A stretch of DNA of 64,000 bases. Source: Clarkia xantiana subsp. parviflora. Its lineage: Eukaryota; Streptophyta; Magnoliopsida; Myrtales; Onagraceae. The notes under the pieces were generated by a model that was not told where the DNA came from, did not search any database, and was given only the letters and a program-made list of their open reading frames with translations. Location of the stretch: contig JAPTYO010000027.1 of assembly GCA_036873135.1 (NCBI GenBank), positions 1,879,195 to 1,943,194 of the forward strand, in the 5' to 3' direction. Of this stretch, positions 46,794 through 57,652 are shown one piece after another (the first letter of the stretch is position 1; each line of letters starts with the position of its first letter). The position numbers and the translations under genes are program-made.

Positions 46794-46960
46794 TAGGGAT
46801 GGCAACGGGGCGGGTCGGGGCGGGTTTTTGCAGCCCCGGACCCGCCCCGCGGGTCGGCCTGGCTGACCCGGCCCCGGCCAAATGGGCCTTTCGGGTCGGG
46901 TCGGGTCAACAATCCCGCGGGTCGACCCGCGGGCCCCGACCCGCCCCGTCATATGAACAA

Positions 46961-46992
<32 letters not shown>

Positions 46993-47424
46993 CAATATTA
47001 AATACAATTTTTTTTTGTCAAAATATTACATTATATATAAATTCAAAACATAAATCTAACATCAATCAAATATAAACAACAAACACATCAAATTCATTAC
47101 AAATACAAATTTAAATACAAACACCAAATTAACAAATCCTAATAATCTAAATATAAATCTATTTGGTCCATGTTATTTATATAGGTACTATATTAACCAT
47201 ATTTTTTTTATTAAATGTTAGATCATATTAACATAAAAAAATTAAAAAAAAAAAAATTATATACATATGGATTTCGGGGCGGGTCTACGGGGCCCCGGGT
47301 CTCTAGACCCGGACCCGCCCCGACCCGAGCCCGACCCGCCCCGGACCCGACCCGTGACCCGCGGGTCAAAACCGGGTCGGGGCCCCGCGGGTCAGCGGGG
47401 CCCTGAGACCCGTTGCCATCCCTA
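46794..47424. mobile_element. Non-autonomous hAT element (MITE-like), 631 bp
   Basis: Terminal inverted repeats start TAGGGATGGCAACGGG and end CCCGTTGCCATCCCTA (one or two bases differ further in). The 8-bp sequence gtctcttg is duplicated directly outside both ends (46786-46793, 47425-47432), the hallmark of hAT transposition. The termini are very GC-rich blocks of cgggtcggg type (about 140 bp each side). The centre is AT-rich and has no transposase. Confidence 0.92.
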
Positions 47425-47438
47425 GTCTCTTGGCCGTT

Positions 47439-47473
47439 TTTGGCGCCAATCTCCATTCATTCCCTATATAAAA
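47439..47473 (+). promoter_or_regulatory. Putative core promoter of the 138-codon ORF
   Basis: TATATAAAA (47465-47473) stands about 120 bp before the ATG at 47592. Just upstream TTTGGCGC (47439-47446) fits the E2F consensus and overlaps a CCAAT. The hAT element ends 14 bp before this. A leader phrase (ccaccggctttctcttttcc) is duplicated at about 47499 and 47555. The call is motif-based only. Confidence 0.45.
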
Positions 47474-47591
47474 AACTCTCCTCTGTCGACGTCTCCACCG
47501 GCTTTCTCTTTTCCCCTCTGCTGAATCCGACGTCTCTCTAGCTCTCACAATCATCCACCGGCTTTCTCTTTTCCCCTCTTCTGAATCCAAA

Positions 47592-48008
47592 ATGCCGCTC
47601 ACCGTAAGCAGTATTGCAGCCGTTGTGCTGATACTTTTTTTGTTGTTTAATTATTTTTTGGCCCCAGATCACCTGCCGCCTCTGCCCCAGGAACCGTGGC
47701 CGCCAACTTCTATCACTCCGTCAGCGGCCCCCAAGGCCTCTCCCACACAGCCGGCGCTCCCCTCGACACCACTGATGTCCCGTAAAGCTCTGCGGGAATC
47801 TACTGTGGTCCGAGCCGCTAGCCCGATAGCGGAATCTTCTCCAATGGCAGGGCTGGTCCGATCCGCTAGCCCGAAAGCGGGATCTTGGGATTATTCGAGC
47901 GCTCTCTTGGCTGCAGTGATAGTCATGGTGGTGGTGCTGCTGCTCTGGTGGTTTCGTAGAGAACATAGGAAGAGAGCAAAGTATCTGGGATTTAATTTGG
48001 TGCTATGA
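47592..48008 (+). CDS. Hypothetical small membrane protein, 138 codons
   Basis: The frame begins MPLTVSSIAAVVLILFLLFN, a strong hydrophobic segment (about residues 7-23). A Pro/Ser/Ala-rich middle follows in which the phrase VRAASPIAESSPMAG / VRSASPKAGS is a degenerate repeat. A second membrane segment comes next (about residues 104-121, LLAAVIVMVVVLLLWWF), followed by a basic tail RREHRKRAKY. A TATA box and pyrimidine-rich leader precede it and no intron is needed. I do not recognise the family. It lies between the two copies of the capture mosaic, so it could be a captured gene, a local host gene or chance. The intact frame, good promoter layout and membrane-protein-like composition favour a gene, weakly. 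Confidence 0.45.
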   Translation: MPLTVSSIAAVVLILFLLFNYFLAPDHLPPLPQEPWPPTSITPSAAPKASPTQPALPSTPLMSRKALRESTVVRAASPIAESSPMAGLVRSASPKAGSWDYSSALLAAVIVMVVVLLLWWFRREHRKRAKYLGFNLVL

Positions 48009-49219
48009 ATTGTTTTAGAGTTTATCTTTTGTATTGTTTCAGTCTTCATTTTTGTATTGTTTTAGAGTTTATCTTTTGTATTGATTTAGAGTTTATCTTT
48101 TGTGTTCAAGTAGAGTGTACGATAACATTTGGTAATTATTCAATTTTCTTCATATTTTTACTGAAATTCAGTTTTTTTTGGGTAATTATTTGGATTGGGT
48201 ATTTGTATAGAATGTTGTTGAATTAATGAACATATATATAGATAACTGTTGAAGCCCTAACCACTCAGTTCCCGTTGCCTGGAGTTTAAAGTCTCCCTCT
48301 GCTATCATATTCCTACTACACAAATGACCTTATAATAACTTTGTCTCTTGTCACTTTTTAATTTTGTATGCTTGACAGTTGAGTTGTTGATGATATGCAC
48401 TTTTCTTCATCTTATTATGACAATAAATGAAGAAAAGACTTAAAGATGGTTTGGCTAGAAAGCTTATACATTAAACCCCAGAAACATAAGAATATCGATA
48501 TGCACGATTAAAACAAAAAATGAGGATGATTATGAAATTATTTAGTGTTGTTTCTCGTTTTAATGGATTTGTAATGTGGATTATTAATTTATTATAATAA
48601 GAAAATAACAATTTAGAAAGATAAATCTAAAAAGATGAAACATTCAGGAAATTTGCTGGCGCGTAGGATTTAGGTTGCTAGATTTTGATTATTGAAATAA
48701 TAACAAATTGGAAAGTGAAAAAAATATGAAATTGGCAAAAAAACAAAAAAAAGAAAACAGATCTGAACAGAAAGATGATAGACGGCTGAGATTTAAACGA
48801 CACAAAGCAAGCAGAGAAAGTAAGACAGAGGGGATGGATACTTTTATCCACTAATCTGTCTATAATTTTGGCAAAAAAAAAAAAAATTAAGATGGGAGAG
48901 ATTGATGAAGATGAACGGTTTAGATCATACCGACAGAGGGTTAAGGCACCAAGGCCAAGACGGGATGCTCATCCCTTTGCAACACCCACCTCACTCTGTC
49001 TTCCCTAAGATTCAGTTCGCTTCCGCCACCGCCACGGCTCCATATCCAAATCCATCACACGATCCTCCACCTGTCCCACCCCTGAGAGAACCAGCTCTTC
49101 TTCTTCGTCCTGGCTCTCTCCCTCCAGCGGCGATAACGTTTTGGCGATAGGTCTCCGCTTCTCCGGCTATGGCGGCTCCGGCGATAGCGGTCTCTCCAGC
49201 GGCGCATGTGTCTTGATCT
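48009..49219. other. Intergenic mosaic
   Basis: 48009-48120 holds a short repeated phrase (gtttatcttttgtattg). 48900-49219 is less AT-rich and has leader-like pieces related to segment gamma (ctccggctatggcggctccg). No recognised coding sequence. Confidence 0.45.
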
Positions 49220-49475
49220 GGCAATACCCAGTTACCCACCGCCACAGTGAGAGAAGAGAGCCGGAATCGGGAATACCCACATCACAGTGACCACAGAATC
49301 GGCAATACCCAATTACCCAGTCATCACAGTTACCACCGCAGCTAGGAATCATCCCAGACCATCACAGCTAGAGTGAGAAATAGAAGAAGTTCGGAATCGG
49401 ATTGTTTACTGTTGCTGGATTTGTGTTGTTCGTCATTCACCAAAATCACGATCAGGATCCAGTCATTAAGCCCTC
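49220..49475 (+). repeat. Segment alpha, copy 2 (TnpD leader without TnpD)
   Basis: Matches 37855-38100: caatacccagttacccaccg, catcacagtgacca, gttcggaatcggattgttta, tcaggatccagtcattaagc. The TnpD exons that follow it in copy 1 are absent here; gamma-like sequence and then captured gene exons follow instead. Confidence 0.85.
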
Positions 49476-50044
49476 CAGCGATAGCATCTCCGGCTATGGC
49501 GGCTCCGGCGATAGTGGCTCCGGCTGTAGCAGTCTCTCCAGCGGCGCATGGTCTTGATTGTCTCGGAGAAACGACAATGAGTCCGTGGAGGGTGCTTCCT
49601 TCTTGACTTGAAGTGCATGCATGCCTCATATCAAGAAGTTGATAAAATGTCAGCTGTCTTACCATTTCTGGTAATATAATTTTCTCTTCTTGACTTGCTG
49701 TTGATTGCATGTAGCTTCTCTTGATTTGCCCTTCTTAGTAGATTAATTGCTCTCATCAATGATTCCAACATACTTGTTATCTTACATACTTATATTTAAT
49801 ATTTTTGAAAAACTCTGATTTAAGGGTTACTATTGTTCAAATTAGGCCATGCAGTGGTGGTCTCTGTGCGGCAACCACTCCGACAGCCCTGGTTGAGTCA
49901 GCAAGAGCCCTGGTTGAGTCAGCAAGGCGGTGGCTAGGCTCTGCCATGATCCAGCAGGTTTAAGAGTAACTAATTTACAAAAAGAGCAGTTGATTATTTC
50001 AATTACATCAGCTTTGGAAAGACGATGAAAATAATTTCATGCAG

Positions 50045-50322
50045 GTCCTGAGTATACAATTTGTGTAGGTGATTTGGCTGCGGATGTTACAGACTACTAC
50101 AAAGATACGTTTAAGGCAGCATACACTTCAGTGAAAGGGGCTAAAGTTGTCACCGATAGGGCAACTGGACGTTCCAAAGGATATGGGTTTGTCAAGTTCG
50201 CTGATGAAGGTGAACAGCTGCGTGCTATGAATGGGATGAATGGCATGTACTGTGGTTCACGACCCATGCGTATTGGCCCAGCTGCTAACAAGAGACCTAT
50301 TGGTGGTGACCAGTATCAGAGT
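50045..50322 (+). pseudogene. Captured exon of an RBP45/RBP47-type RNA-binding protein (RRM)
   Basis: After an acceptor (tcatgcag) an open exon reads GPEYTICVGDLAADVTDYY, KDTFKAAYTSVKGAKVVTD, RATGRSKGYGFVKFADEGEQ, LRAMNGMNGMYCGSRPMRIG, PAANKRPIGG, and ends near gtatgttc. This is the second RRM of the plant RBP45/47 poly(A)/poly(U)-binding family, with RNP2 (ICVGDL) and RNP1 (KGYGFVKF). There is no stop within it. No other exon of the gene is visible nearby, so it is a fragment, probably carried by a DNA transposon. Confidence 0.85.
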
Positions 50323-51098
50323 GGTATGTTCATAGCTGATATCTCTATTTGCTTCTCTGTACTGTAATGTGATCATATTTTGTTTTATCCTTCTGATTCA
50401 TGATTTCAATGTTTGGTTCGTATGTATTAGTTGAGTTCATCTTCTTAACTACTCATTTCATTATCAAGTCTATGATTGAGATGTTTACTCATTTCTTTCT
50501 ACCTTGTATATAAAGTAACATGGGTCAGTTCTCATAGTTAAACGAAGGATTAAGATGAGAACCACCCTTGTAATTTATAAAGATAAATACTAAATAGCAT
50601 CTCTAACTCAACTCATAGATAAGAAACTGCCTCAGTTATTATATTGATAGTTCCTCAATATCCCTAAAAGGAACTAATAGATGAGAATCTATAATCTTAA
50701 GTTTAGTTCGTAAAACCATTTCTTAAACTTTGTGGATAATTTTCCCTTCATCATTTAGTTATCTTAGTTTTGTGATCTGTTTCTCCTGCTTAACTGTATA
50801 ACCATATGTTGGGTGTATAAATCGTCAAGCCTTCTAATTTCGGTGTTGGATACTGTAGATTCTAACCCCTGCAAGTGTGTGGCAGGTTCAACCTTCATTG
50901 GGTATAGTCCCAGTGAAATTCATCATCAACATTCATGGGGCCTTTGGAAACAGGTGCATCTTAATACAATTTTCTTAACTACTCAAGTTGAAACTCATAT
51001 ATATATATATATATATATATATGATTCCAAAACCCGGGTTGATATTTTGCTGATTAGATTTTTTTTAGTAAACTGATATGTACTGGAATCTTGGTTGT
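50323..51098. other. Mosaic spacer between RBP45 exon and segment beta
   Basis: 50880-50957 may be another captured exon (between gtgtggcag and gaaacag/gtgcat), but the reading matches nothing I know. A TA microsatellite lies at 50998-51021. Confidence 0.4.
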
Positions 51099-51840
51099 TT
51101 TCTGATTTACTGAAGTGAGGTATATTGTTTCATTGTATGGTAGTGTTACATGGAGGTGGCGATGGTGATTTAGCAATATTATGTTGTACTGAGGAGACAT
51201 CGCCTTCAATGTAATGTCGTCTTGATACTTCTATCTTCTGTTTTCCTGGATTATTTCATCATCGATGTGGACAGCAGCTCTGCTGCTAAAGATCATGTTC
51301 CTGGGAATTTCAGAATCATTGTAAGTTAGTTCATCAATTCTTCTTCATTGATCTTAGTTTTAATTTTCATGTCAATTTCCCGTCGTTCAAGAAACCTGAT
51401 TGAATATAGAGCTGACGTTTTACAAATCTGCTTTTACCGATGCATTAGATAAGGGTTTAGGTATCAATCCTTGAGGAGTTGTAGGTCTCTACTTTCATTT
51501 GTTTTCTTTCGATGCAAGCCTTTTGCTGCAGTGTTGGATGTCTTATTTTCCTGCAATCAAAGTCAACAGTGGAATAATTGCAGGAAGCTATAAACAGCAG
51601 TGTGCTTTAATTAATCAGCAGAGGAAAGGAGCGCAAGCAGCGATACTTATGGAGTAAACAAGGAGCCGCGATTAATTGCAGATTAATGCACTTGGGTTGT
51701 TGTATTCCCGATGTACCTCCAGGTTCTTTGTACCCTATTATATATAAAAATCTGGCCCTAAATCTGCCGAGAGACAACTTCATTTCGACATTGCAGCGTC
51801 TCATTGCTAATGTGTTGTGTTGATTGAAGTTTGATTTTGT
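51099..51840. repeat. Segment beta, copy 2
   Basis: Homologous to 44249-44983. It diverges at gtttgattttgttc, after which the PAS2 fragment begins within 25 bp. Confidence 0.9.
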
Positions 51841-51862
51841 TCATTTGTTTTTGAAAATTTAG

Positions 51863-52575
51863 GATTGGTTAGGTCTCCAATTACTGCCACACTGCCACAG
51901 ATTGGTTTGAGATTGTATCTTACTTGGGGTATACTGTACAGCTTTCCAGAGGTGAGAACCGTCTACAATATCAGATACTGGTCTTAGTCTATTCGATTTA
52001 TATTTCCATCAAGTCAGAGATTTTTGTATGGATTAACAAAATTATGCTAATTCTGAGCAGGTCGAAAGCCATTTTTTGGTTAGCTCTTTAGTGATTAGCT
52101 GGTCCATCACTGAGGTATTGCTGTTCAAATTACTAATCCTATTTCTGTTTTTCCATTTCTTGATTATTATTTAAGAATGTTGTAGATTTTAGTAAATAAG
52201 TGTTTTATGCATTTGGAGCTGGCTTGCATTTAGTAAACCTTTACTGTACATTTTTGGCTTCAATGGTTCATGTATTGTAATGGAAGTCATACTTGAGCAA
52301 TTAAGAGTTTATGGGTTCTTGGAAATGCAGATTATTAGGTATTCGTTCTTCGGCTTGAAAGAGACCTCCGGTTTTGCCTTTTCATGGTTGTTGTGGCTAA
52401 GGTAAATTATGTGATTTTTCTTTGATCTTGAAATTTTTGCAGCAAAGTTTACTTTTTACTAATGAGATCCAATATGCTGTTTTCACCTTGCAGGTATAGT
52501 ACATTCATATTGCTCTATGTGACTGGCATCAGCAGTGGAGTTGGATTGATATATCTTGCACTACCACACATGAAG
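51863..52575 (+). pseudogene. Captured four-exon block of PASTICCINO2-type 3-hydroxyacyl-CoA dehydratase
   Basis: Four exons with GT-AG borders and one open joined frame: 51863-51951 (LVRSPITATLPQIGLRLYLT, WGILYSFPE), 52061-52114 (VESHFLVSSLVISWSITE), 52331-52401 (IIRYSFFGLKETSGFAFSWL) and 52494-52575 (RYSTFILLYVTGISSGVGLI, YLALPHMK). This matches the middle of plant PAS2, the ER enzyme that removes water from 3-hydroxyacyl-CoA in very-long-chain fatty acid elongation. The catalytic Tyr and Glu, seven residues apart in RYSFFGLKE, are kept. N-terminal exons and the last exon are missing. Kept introns show DNA-level capture. A gtaaaa donor after the last exon lacks a recognisable partner. Confidence 0.9.
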
Positions 52576-53825
52576 GTAAAACAACCTGTTAACCGATGGA
52601 TATAACATATCATGCCATAATGTTGAAGCTTGCGGTTGAGAATGGAGATTTACTACAAAATGATTTTTTTTAGAAACCATAAAAAGTTATTTTTACAGGT
52701 TGAATGACATCATCAACAGATTTGCCAATATAGTAAAAAAAGAAACTTTGTTGCTGATTTATTTAGTAAATTAGAAACTAAATTGTTTTCTAGAAACTGT
52801 TTTTAGGGGAATTAGCTGATAATGTGAAATATAAGAAGATGAAGTGATTGTATTTGTGTGCTTTGCTGATTTGAATATATTATAATTGATTAAGTAGCCA
52901 GAATTGTAGAACTCATCTTTTTGCTGTGGGACACGTCTTGGCTTTTCTGTCCATATGAGATGTCCCTATCTCTGTCTTGTCTTTTCTGTCAAAGGAGACG
53001 TCTCTATCTCTACATAATAATAATAATACAAAAGATGAAAAGGTTTGACAGAATATATATATATATATATATAGACATGATTACGCCAATTCATCTCATT
53101 GATTCTTACGGAACGTTTTGTTTGTCACAACCGTTTTTCGACCACCAAAACTATATTTATCCACCCATCATCTATCACTTTTTTCCCTATTTTTTCATGC
53201 CTATTTTTTCTAAAAAAAATTGTTATGTCAATATTAAGGTGATTCATTGTAGTTCTAATATTAAGTAAAAATATAACTTGACATTTTATTTTTTAATATA
53301 AATTTCATATGAATGTTCTTGGTTATAAAAATGAAATTAAGAATTTTACCTCATCTATTTAGTAACATTTACACAGAAAACTAACTAATATTATTATATA
53401 CTGATGGCTATAATTATATTTGAAATTAAATCTATTATACATTAAAAAAAACAATAGTATTATAAAATAGTGTATGTCTATACATTAATACATTAATAAG
53501 ATTATACGTGTAGCTGTTGAATTCAATCTTTATTGTTTTCATCATTTCCGTTTATATCCTTATTTAATGGCTAATTTAAAAGGTATTTTTATGTTGTATT
53601 ATTCTTTCTATATTTTCCTTTATTCTCAAAATACACACATTAATTATTTACATGAATGTTGTCATAATTTTATTCAAACAAAATTATATATATAATAATT
53701 ATGTCTAGAATCTTCTCCCTTCAAACCCTAAATCAACTGCACTGCATTGAAAGCAGGAACCTCCACCGAGCCCACCACTGCCATTGAAAGGTGTGAAAGC
53801 ATTCAATTCCACCTACCCTCTCCAA
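52576..53825. other. AT-rich spacer
   Basis: No coding sequence is seen. There is a short TA microsatellite at 53049-53071. Two gacgtctctatctct phrases (about 52963 and 53000) are related to each other. Confidence 0.5.
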
Positions 53826-54225
53826 ATTCCCATGCATCCACGGCTTTTATCTCTAGTCCAAGCTCCAGCGGAAGAAAGGTAGTGAAATGGGATTCGACCT
53901 CCAATTTTCAATTCACAGATCGGTTTCAAACCCAATCTTCACTGATCTGACCTCCAATTTTCAATTCTTTACAGATCTGACCTCAGGAAGCGCAAGAAGA
54001 GGCTCCTCTTCTTCGTCCCGGTTCTCTCCTGCGGTCCCTCCAACGGCGCATGGGTCTTGGTTGTATCGGCGATAGCTGCTCCCGCTCCGGCCGTAGCAAA
54101 TAGGTATTATATTATATTATTTATTTATCATATTATATTATATTATTTTTTGGCCAAAAAATCATATTATATTATTTATGAGGAGTAAACTGCAATCTTT
54201 TTAAAAAAAAATTACCAGCGCTGTT
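53826..54225. repeat. Segment gamma, copy 2
   Basis: Matches 46350-46745 from cccatgcatccacggc onwards, including the tail tttatgaggagtaaactg. Confidence 0.85.
54127..54175 (+). mobile_element. Micro-insertion shared by both gamma copies
   Basis: atcatattatattat at 54127-54141 and 54161-54175 flanks a T run plus ggccaaaaa. A shorter ggccaaaa version is at the same place in copy 1 (about 46674), so it predates the duplication. Confidence 0.5.
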
Positions 54226-54419
54226 CCCGGACTAAACTATGGAACGGCCGCTGTTTCATGCTGCCTATTAATAATATATTTTATTCTTAATATCTGGTTT
54301 AATGATTTTCGGTCTGGTCTGGTTCGATTAATTCCGGTTTAACAGCGTTAGGATCTCCCGTTAAATTTGTTTGGATGTACTGTGACCCAACAGCATAGTA
54401 GTGGCTGCACCTGACAACC

Positions 54420-56985
54420 TTTAATATTTAATTTTATTATGTTTGTTCCAATTGATATATGAAATCAGTAGCAACTAAAATTATTTTATGTGCACTAATT
54501 ATATTCCATAATATTAATTAATTATTTAAATGTCCTTTTTTTTTTATTTACTCTGGTGGTGGTTTTCATTTAGGGTATGGATAAGGTTTAAAGTAAACTT
54601 GACTAGGGGTTTAGTATTTTCACTATGCCTTAGTGGTTGTATTTTTCTAAAATTTAATATTTAATTATATTATATTTGTTCCAATTGATATATGAAATCA
54701 GTAGCAACTAAAATTATTTTATGTGCATGAATTATATTTCATAATATTAATTAATTATTTAAATGTCCATTTTTTTATTTACTCTGGTGGTGGTTTTCAT
54801 TTAGGGTATGGATAAGGTTTACGGTAAACTTGACTAGGGGTTTAGTATTTCCACTATGCCTTAGTGGTTGAATTTTTTTAAAATTTAATATTTAATTCTA
54901 TTATATTTGTTCCAATTGATATATGAAATCAGTAGCAACTAAAATTATTTTATGTGTATGAATTATATTCCATAATATTAATTAATTATTTAAATGTCCA
55001 TATTTTTATTTACTCTGGTGGTGGTTTTCATTTAGGGTATGAATAAGGTTTACAGTAAACTTGACTAAGGGTTTAGTATTTCCACTATGCCTTAGTGGTT
55101 GAATTTTTTTTTAAAATTTAAAATTTAATTCTATTATATTTGTTCCAATTGATATATGAAATCAGTAGCAACTAAAATTATTTTATGTGCATGAATTATA
55201 TTCCATAATATTAATTAATTATTTAAATGTCCATTTTTTGATTTACTCTGGTGGTGGTTTTCATTTAGGGTATGGATAAGGTTTACAGTAAACTTGACTA
55301 GGGGTTTAGTATTTCCACTATGCCTTAGTGGTTGAATTTTTTTAAAATTTAATATTTAATTCTATTATATTTGTTCCAATTGATATATGAAATCAGTAGC
55401 AACTAAAATTATTTTATGTGCATGAATTATATTCCATAATATAAATTAATTATTTAAATGTCTATTTTTTTTATTTACTCTGGTGGTGGTTTTCATTTAG
55501 GGTATGGATAAGGTTTACAATAAACTTGACTAGGAGTTTAGTATTTCCACTATGCCTTAGTGGTTGAATTTTTTTTTAAATTTAATATTTAATTCTATTA
55601 TATTTGTTCCAATTGATATATGAAATCAGTAGCAACTAAAATTATTTTATGTGCATGAATTATATTCCATAATATTAATTAATTATTTAAATGTCATTTT
55701 TTTATTTACTCTGGTGGTGGTTTTCATTTAGGGTATGGATAAGGTTTACAGTAAACTTGAGTAGGGGTTTAGTATTTCCACTATGCTTTAGTGGTTGAAT
55801 TTTTTTTTTAAATTTAATATTTAATTCTATTATATTTGTTCCAATTGATATATGAAATCAGTAGCAACTAAAATTATTTTATGTGCATGAATTATATTCC
55901 ATAATATTAATTAATTAGTTAAATGTCATTTTTTTATTTACTATGGTGGTGGTTTTCATTTAGGGTATGGATAAGGTTTACAGTAAACTTGACTAGGGGT
56001 TTAGTATTTCCACTATGCCTTAGTGGTTGAATTTTTTTTTTTTTTTTTTAAATTTAATATTTAATTCTATTATATTTGTTCCAATTGATATATGAAATCA
56101 GTAGCAACTAATATTATTTTATGTGCATGAATTATATTCCATAATATTAATTAATTATTTAAATGTCTATTTTTTTATTTACTCTGGTGGTGGTTTTCAT
56201 TTAGGGTATTGATAAGGTTTACAGTAAACTTGACTAGGGGTTTAGTATTTCCACTATGCCTTAGTGGTTGAATTTTTTTTTAAATTTAATATTTAATTCT
56301 ATTATATTTGTTCCAATTGATATATGAAATCAGTAGCAACTAAAATTATTTTATGTGCATGAATTATATTCCATAATATTAATTAATTATTTAAATGTCA
56401 TTTTTTTATTTACTCTGGTGGTGGTTTTCATTTAGGGTATGGATAAGGTTTACAGTAAACTTGAGTAGGGGTTTAGTATTTCCACTATGCTTTAGTGGTT
56501 GAATTTTTTTTTTAAATTTAATATTTAATTCTATTATATTTGTTCCAATTGATATATGAAATCAGTAGCAACTAAAATTATTTTATGTGCATGAATTATA
56601 TTCCATAATATTAATTAATTAGTTAAATGTCATTTTTTTATTTACTATGGTGGTGGTTTTCATTTTGGGTATGGATAAGGTTTACAGTAAACTTGACTAG
56701 GGGTTTAGTATTTCCACTATGCCTTAGTGGTTGAATTTTTTTTTTTTTTTTTAAATTTAATATTTAATTCTATTATATTTGTTCCAATTGATATATGAAA
56801 TCAGTAGCAACTAATATTATTTTATGTGCATGAATTATATTCCATAATATTAATTAATTATTTAAATGTCTATTTTTTTATTTACTCTGGTGGTGGTTTT
56901 CATTTAGGGTATTGATAAGGTTTACAGTAAACTTGACTAGGGGTTTAGTATTTCCACTATGCCTTAGTGGTTGAATTTTTTTAAT
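54420..56985. repeat. ~233-bp satellite, about 11 copies with a higher-order repeat
   Basis: Landmarks of each unit: ttgttccaattgatatatga, aaatcagtagcaactaaaat, ttccataatattaattaatt, actctggtggtggttttcat, aaggtttacagtaaacttga, tagtatttccactatgcctt. Landmark starts lie about 230-240 bp apart. Variants (gagtaggggt with tgctttag; aattagtta; ggtattgat; the long T run) recur at 700-705 bp, so the last six units form two copies of a three-unit block. All units face the same way. No coding potential. Confidence 0.95.
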
Positions 56986-57652
56986 ATTATATTCCTTATC
57001 ATTACTATTATAATATATAATATAATCATATAAATTGATACCCTAAAATAATTGGAAAAAAATAACTTGATATTATTAATATATATTGGATAAGTATACA
57101 TCAATATAACTGAATAGAAAAAAATTATTGGCTAGAATCGGTGATTTAAAAGAGAATTTAGTAAATTTGAACATAATTATATTAGAATAGAACTACGTAT
57201 GCAGTTAATAAATAGTAAGATAACTTTTGCACAGTCATGAAAATATAAATATATATATATTAAATAAATGGGTAAAGAAGAGTCTTTATCTCTCTTACTT
57301 TTTGGCACAGTTATTGAAAAATAATCTTAAGAAAAGGGAAAAGAAGATTCTGTCCCTCTCTCCTGCTTATCTTCTTCATCTTCCTCATCAACCACGAGAA
57401 GAACATCAATGGCGGAAGAACAAAATTAACAACATTTTTGTTTTCTTCATTGCAGTTCAAAATCTGACCATAAGGACAAGCAAGTAATCTCTTACATTAT
57501 CACATATTTTCAGAGGGGGCAAACTTAATCAAGTCAATTTAATTATTAGGAGGGGCAATTGCCCCTTCTGGACCTTATATAGCTCCATCCCTGTCTGAAG
57601 CTCTGTCAAACTGGACTGACTACAGACCCAAAACGGAACGTATAGTAAACGG
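56986..57652. other. Spacer before element Y
   Basis: AT-rich until 57340, then leader-like sequence with an ATG (57410) that stops after five codons. 57553-57592 (ggggcaattgccccttctgg...tagctccatccctg) resembles the end of a non-autonomous DNA element, but no partner end is seen. Confidence 0.4.

Noticed and set aside
34081..57652. Right CACTA terminus (TTGTTGTAGTG or close)
   Set aside because: I found only chance partial matches (gggttgttgtat at about 44837 and 51693) without subterminal repeats or a 3-bp duplication.
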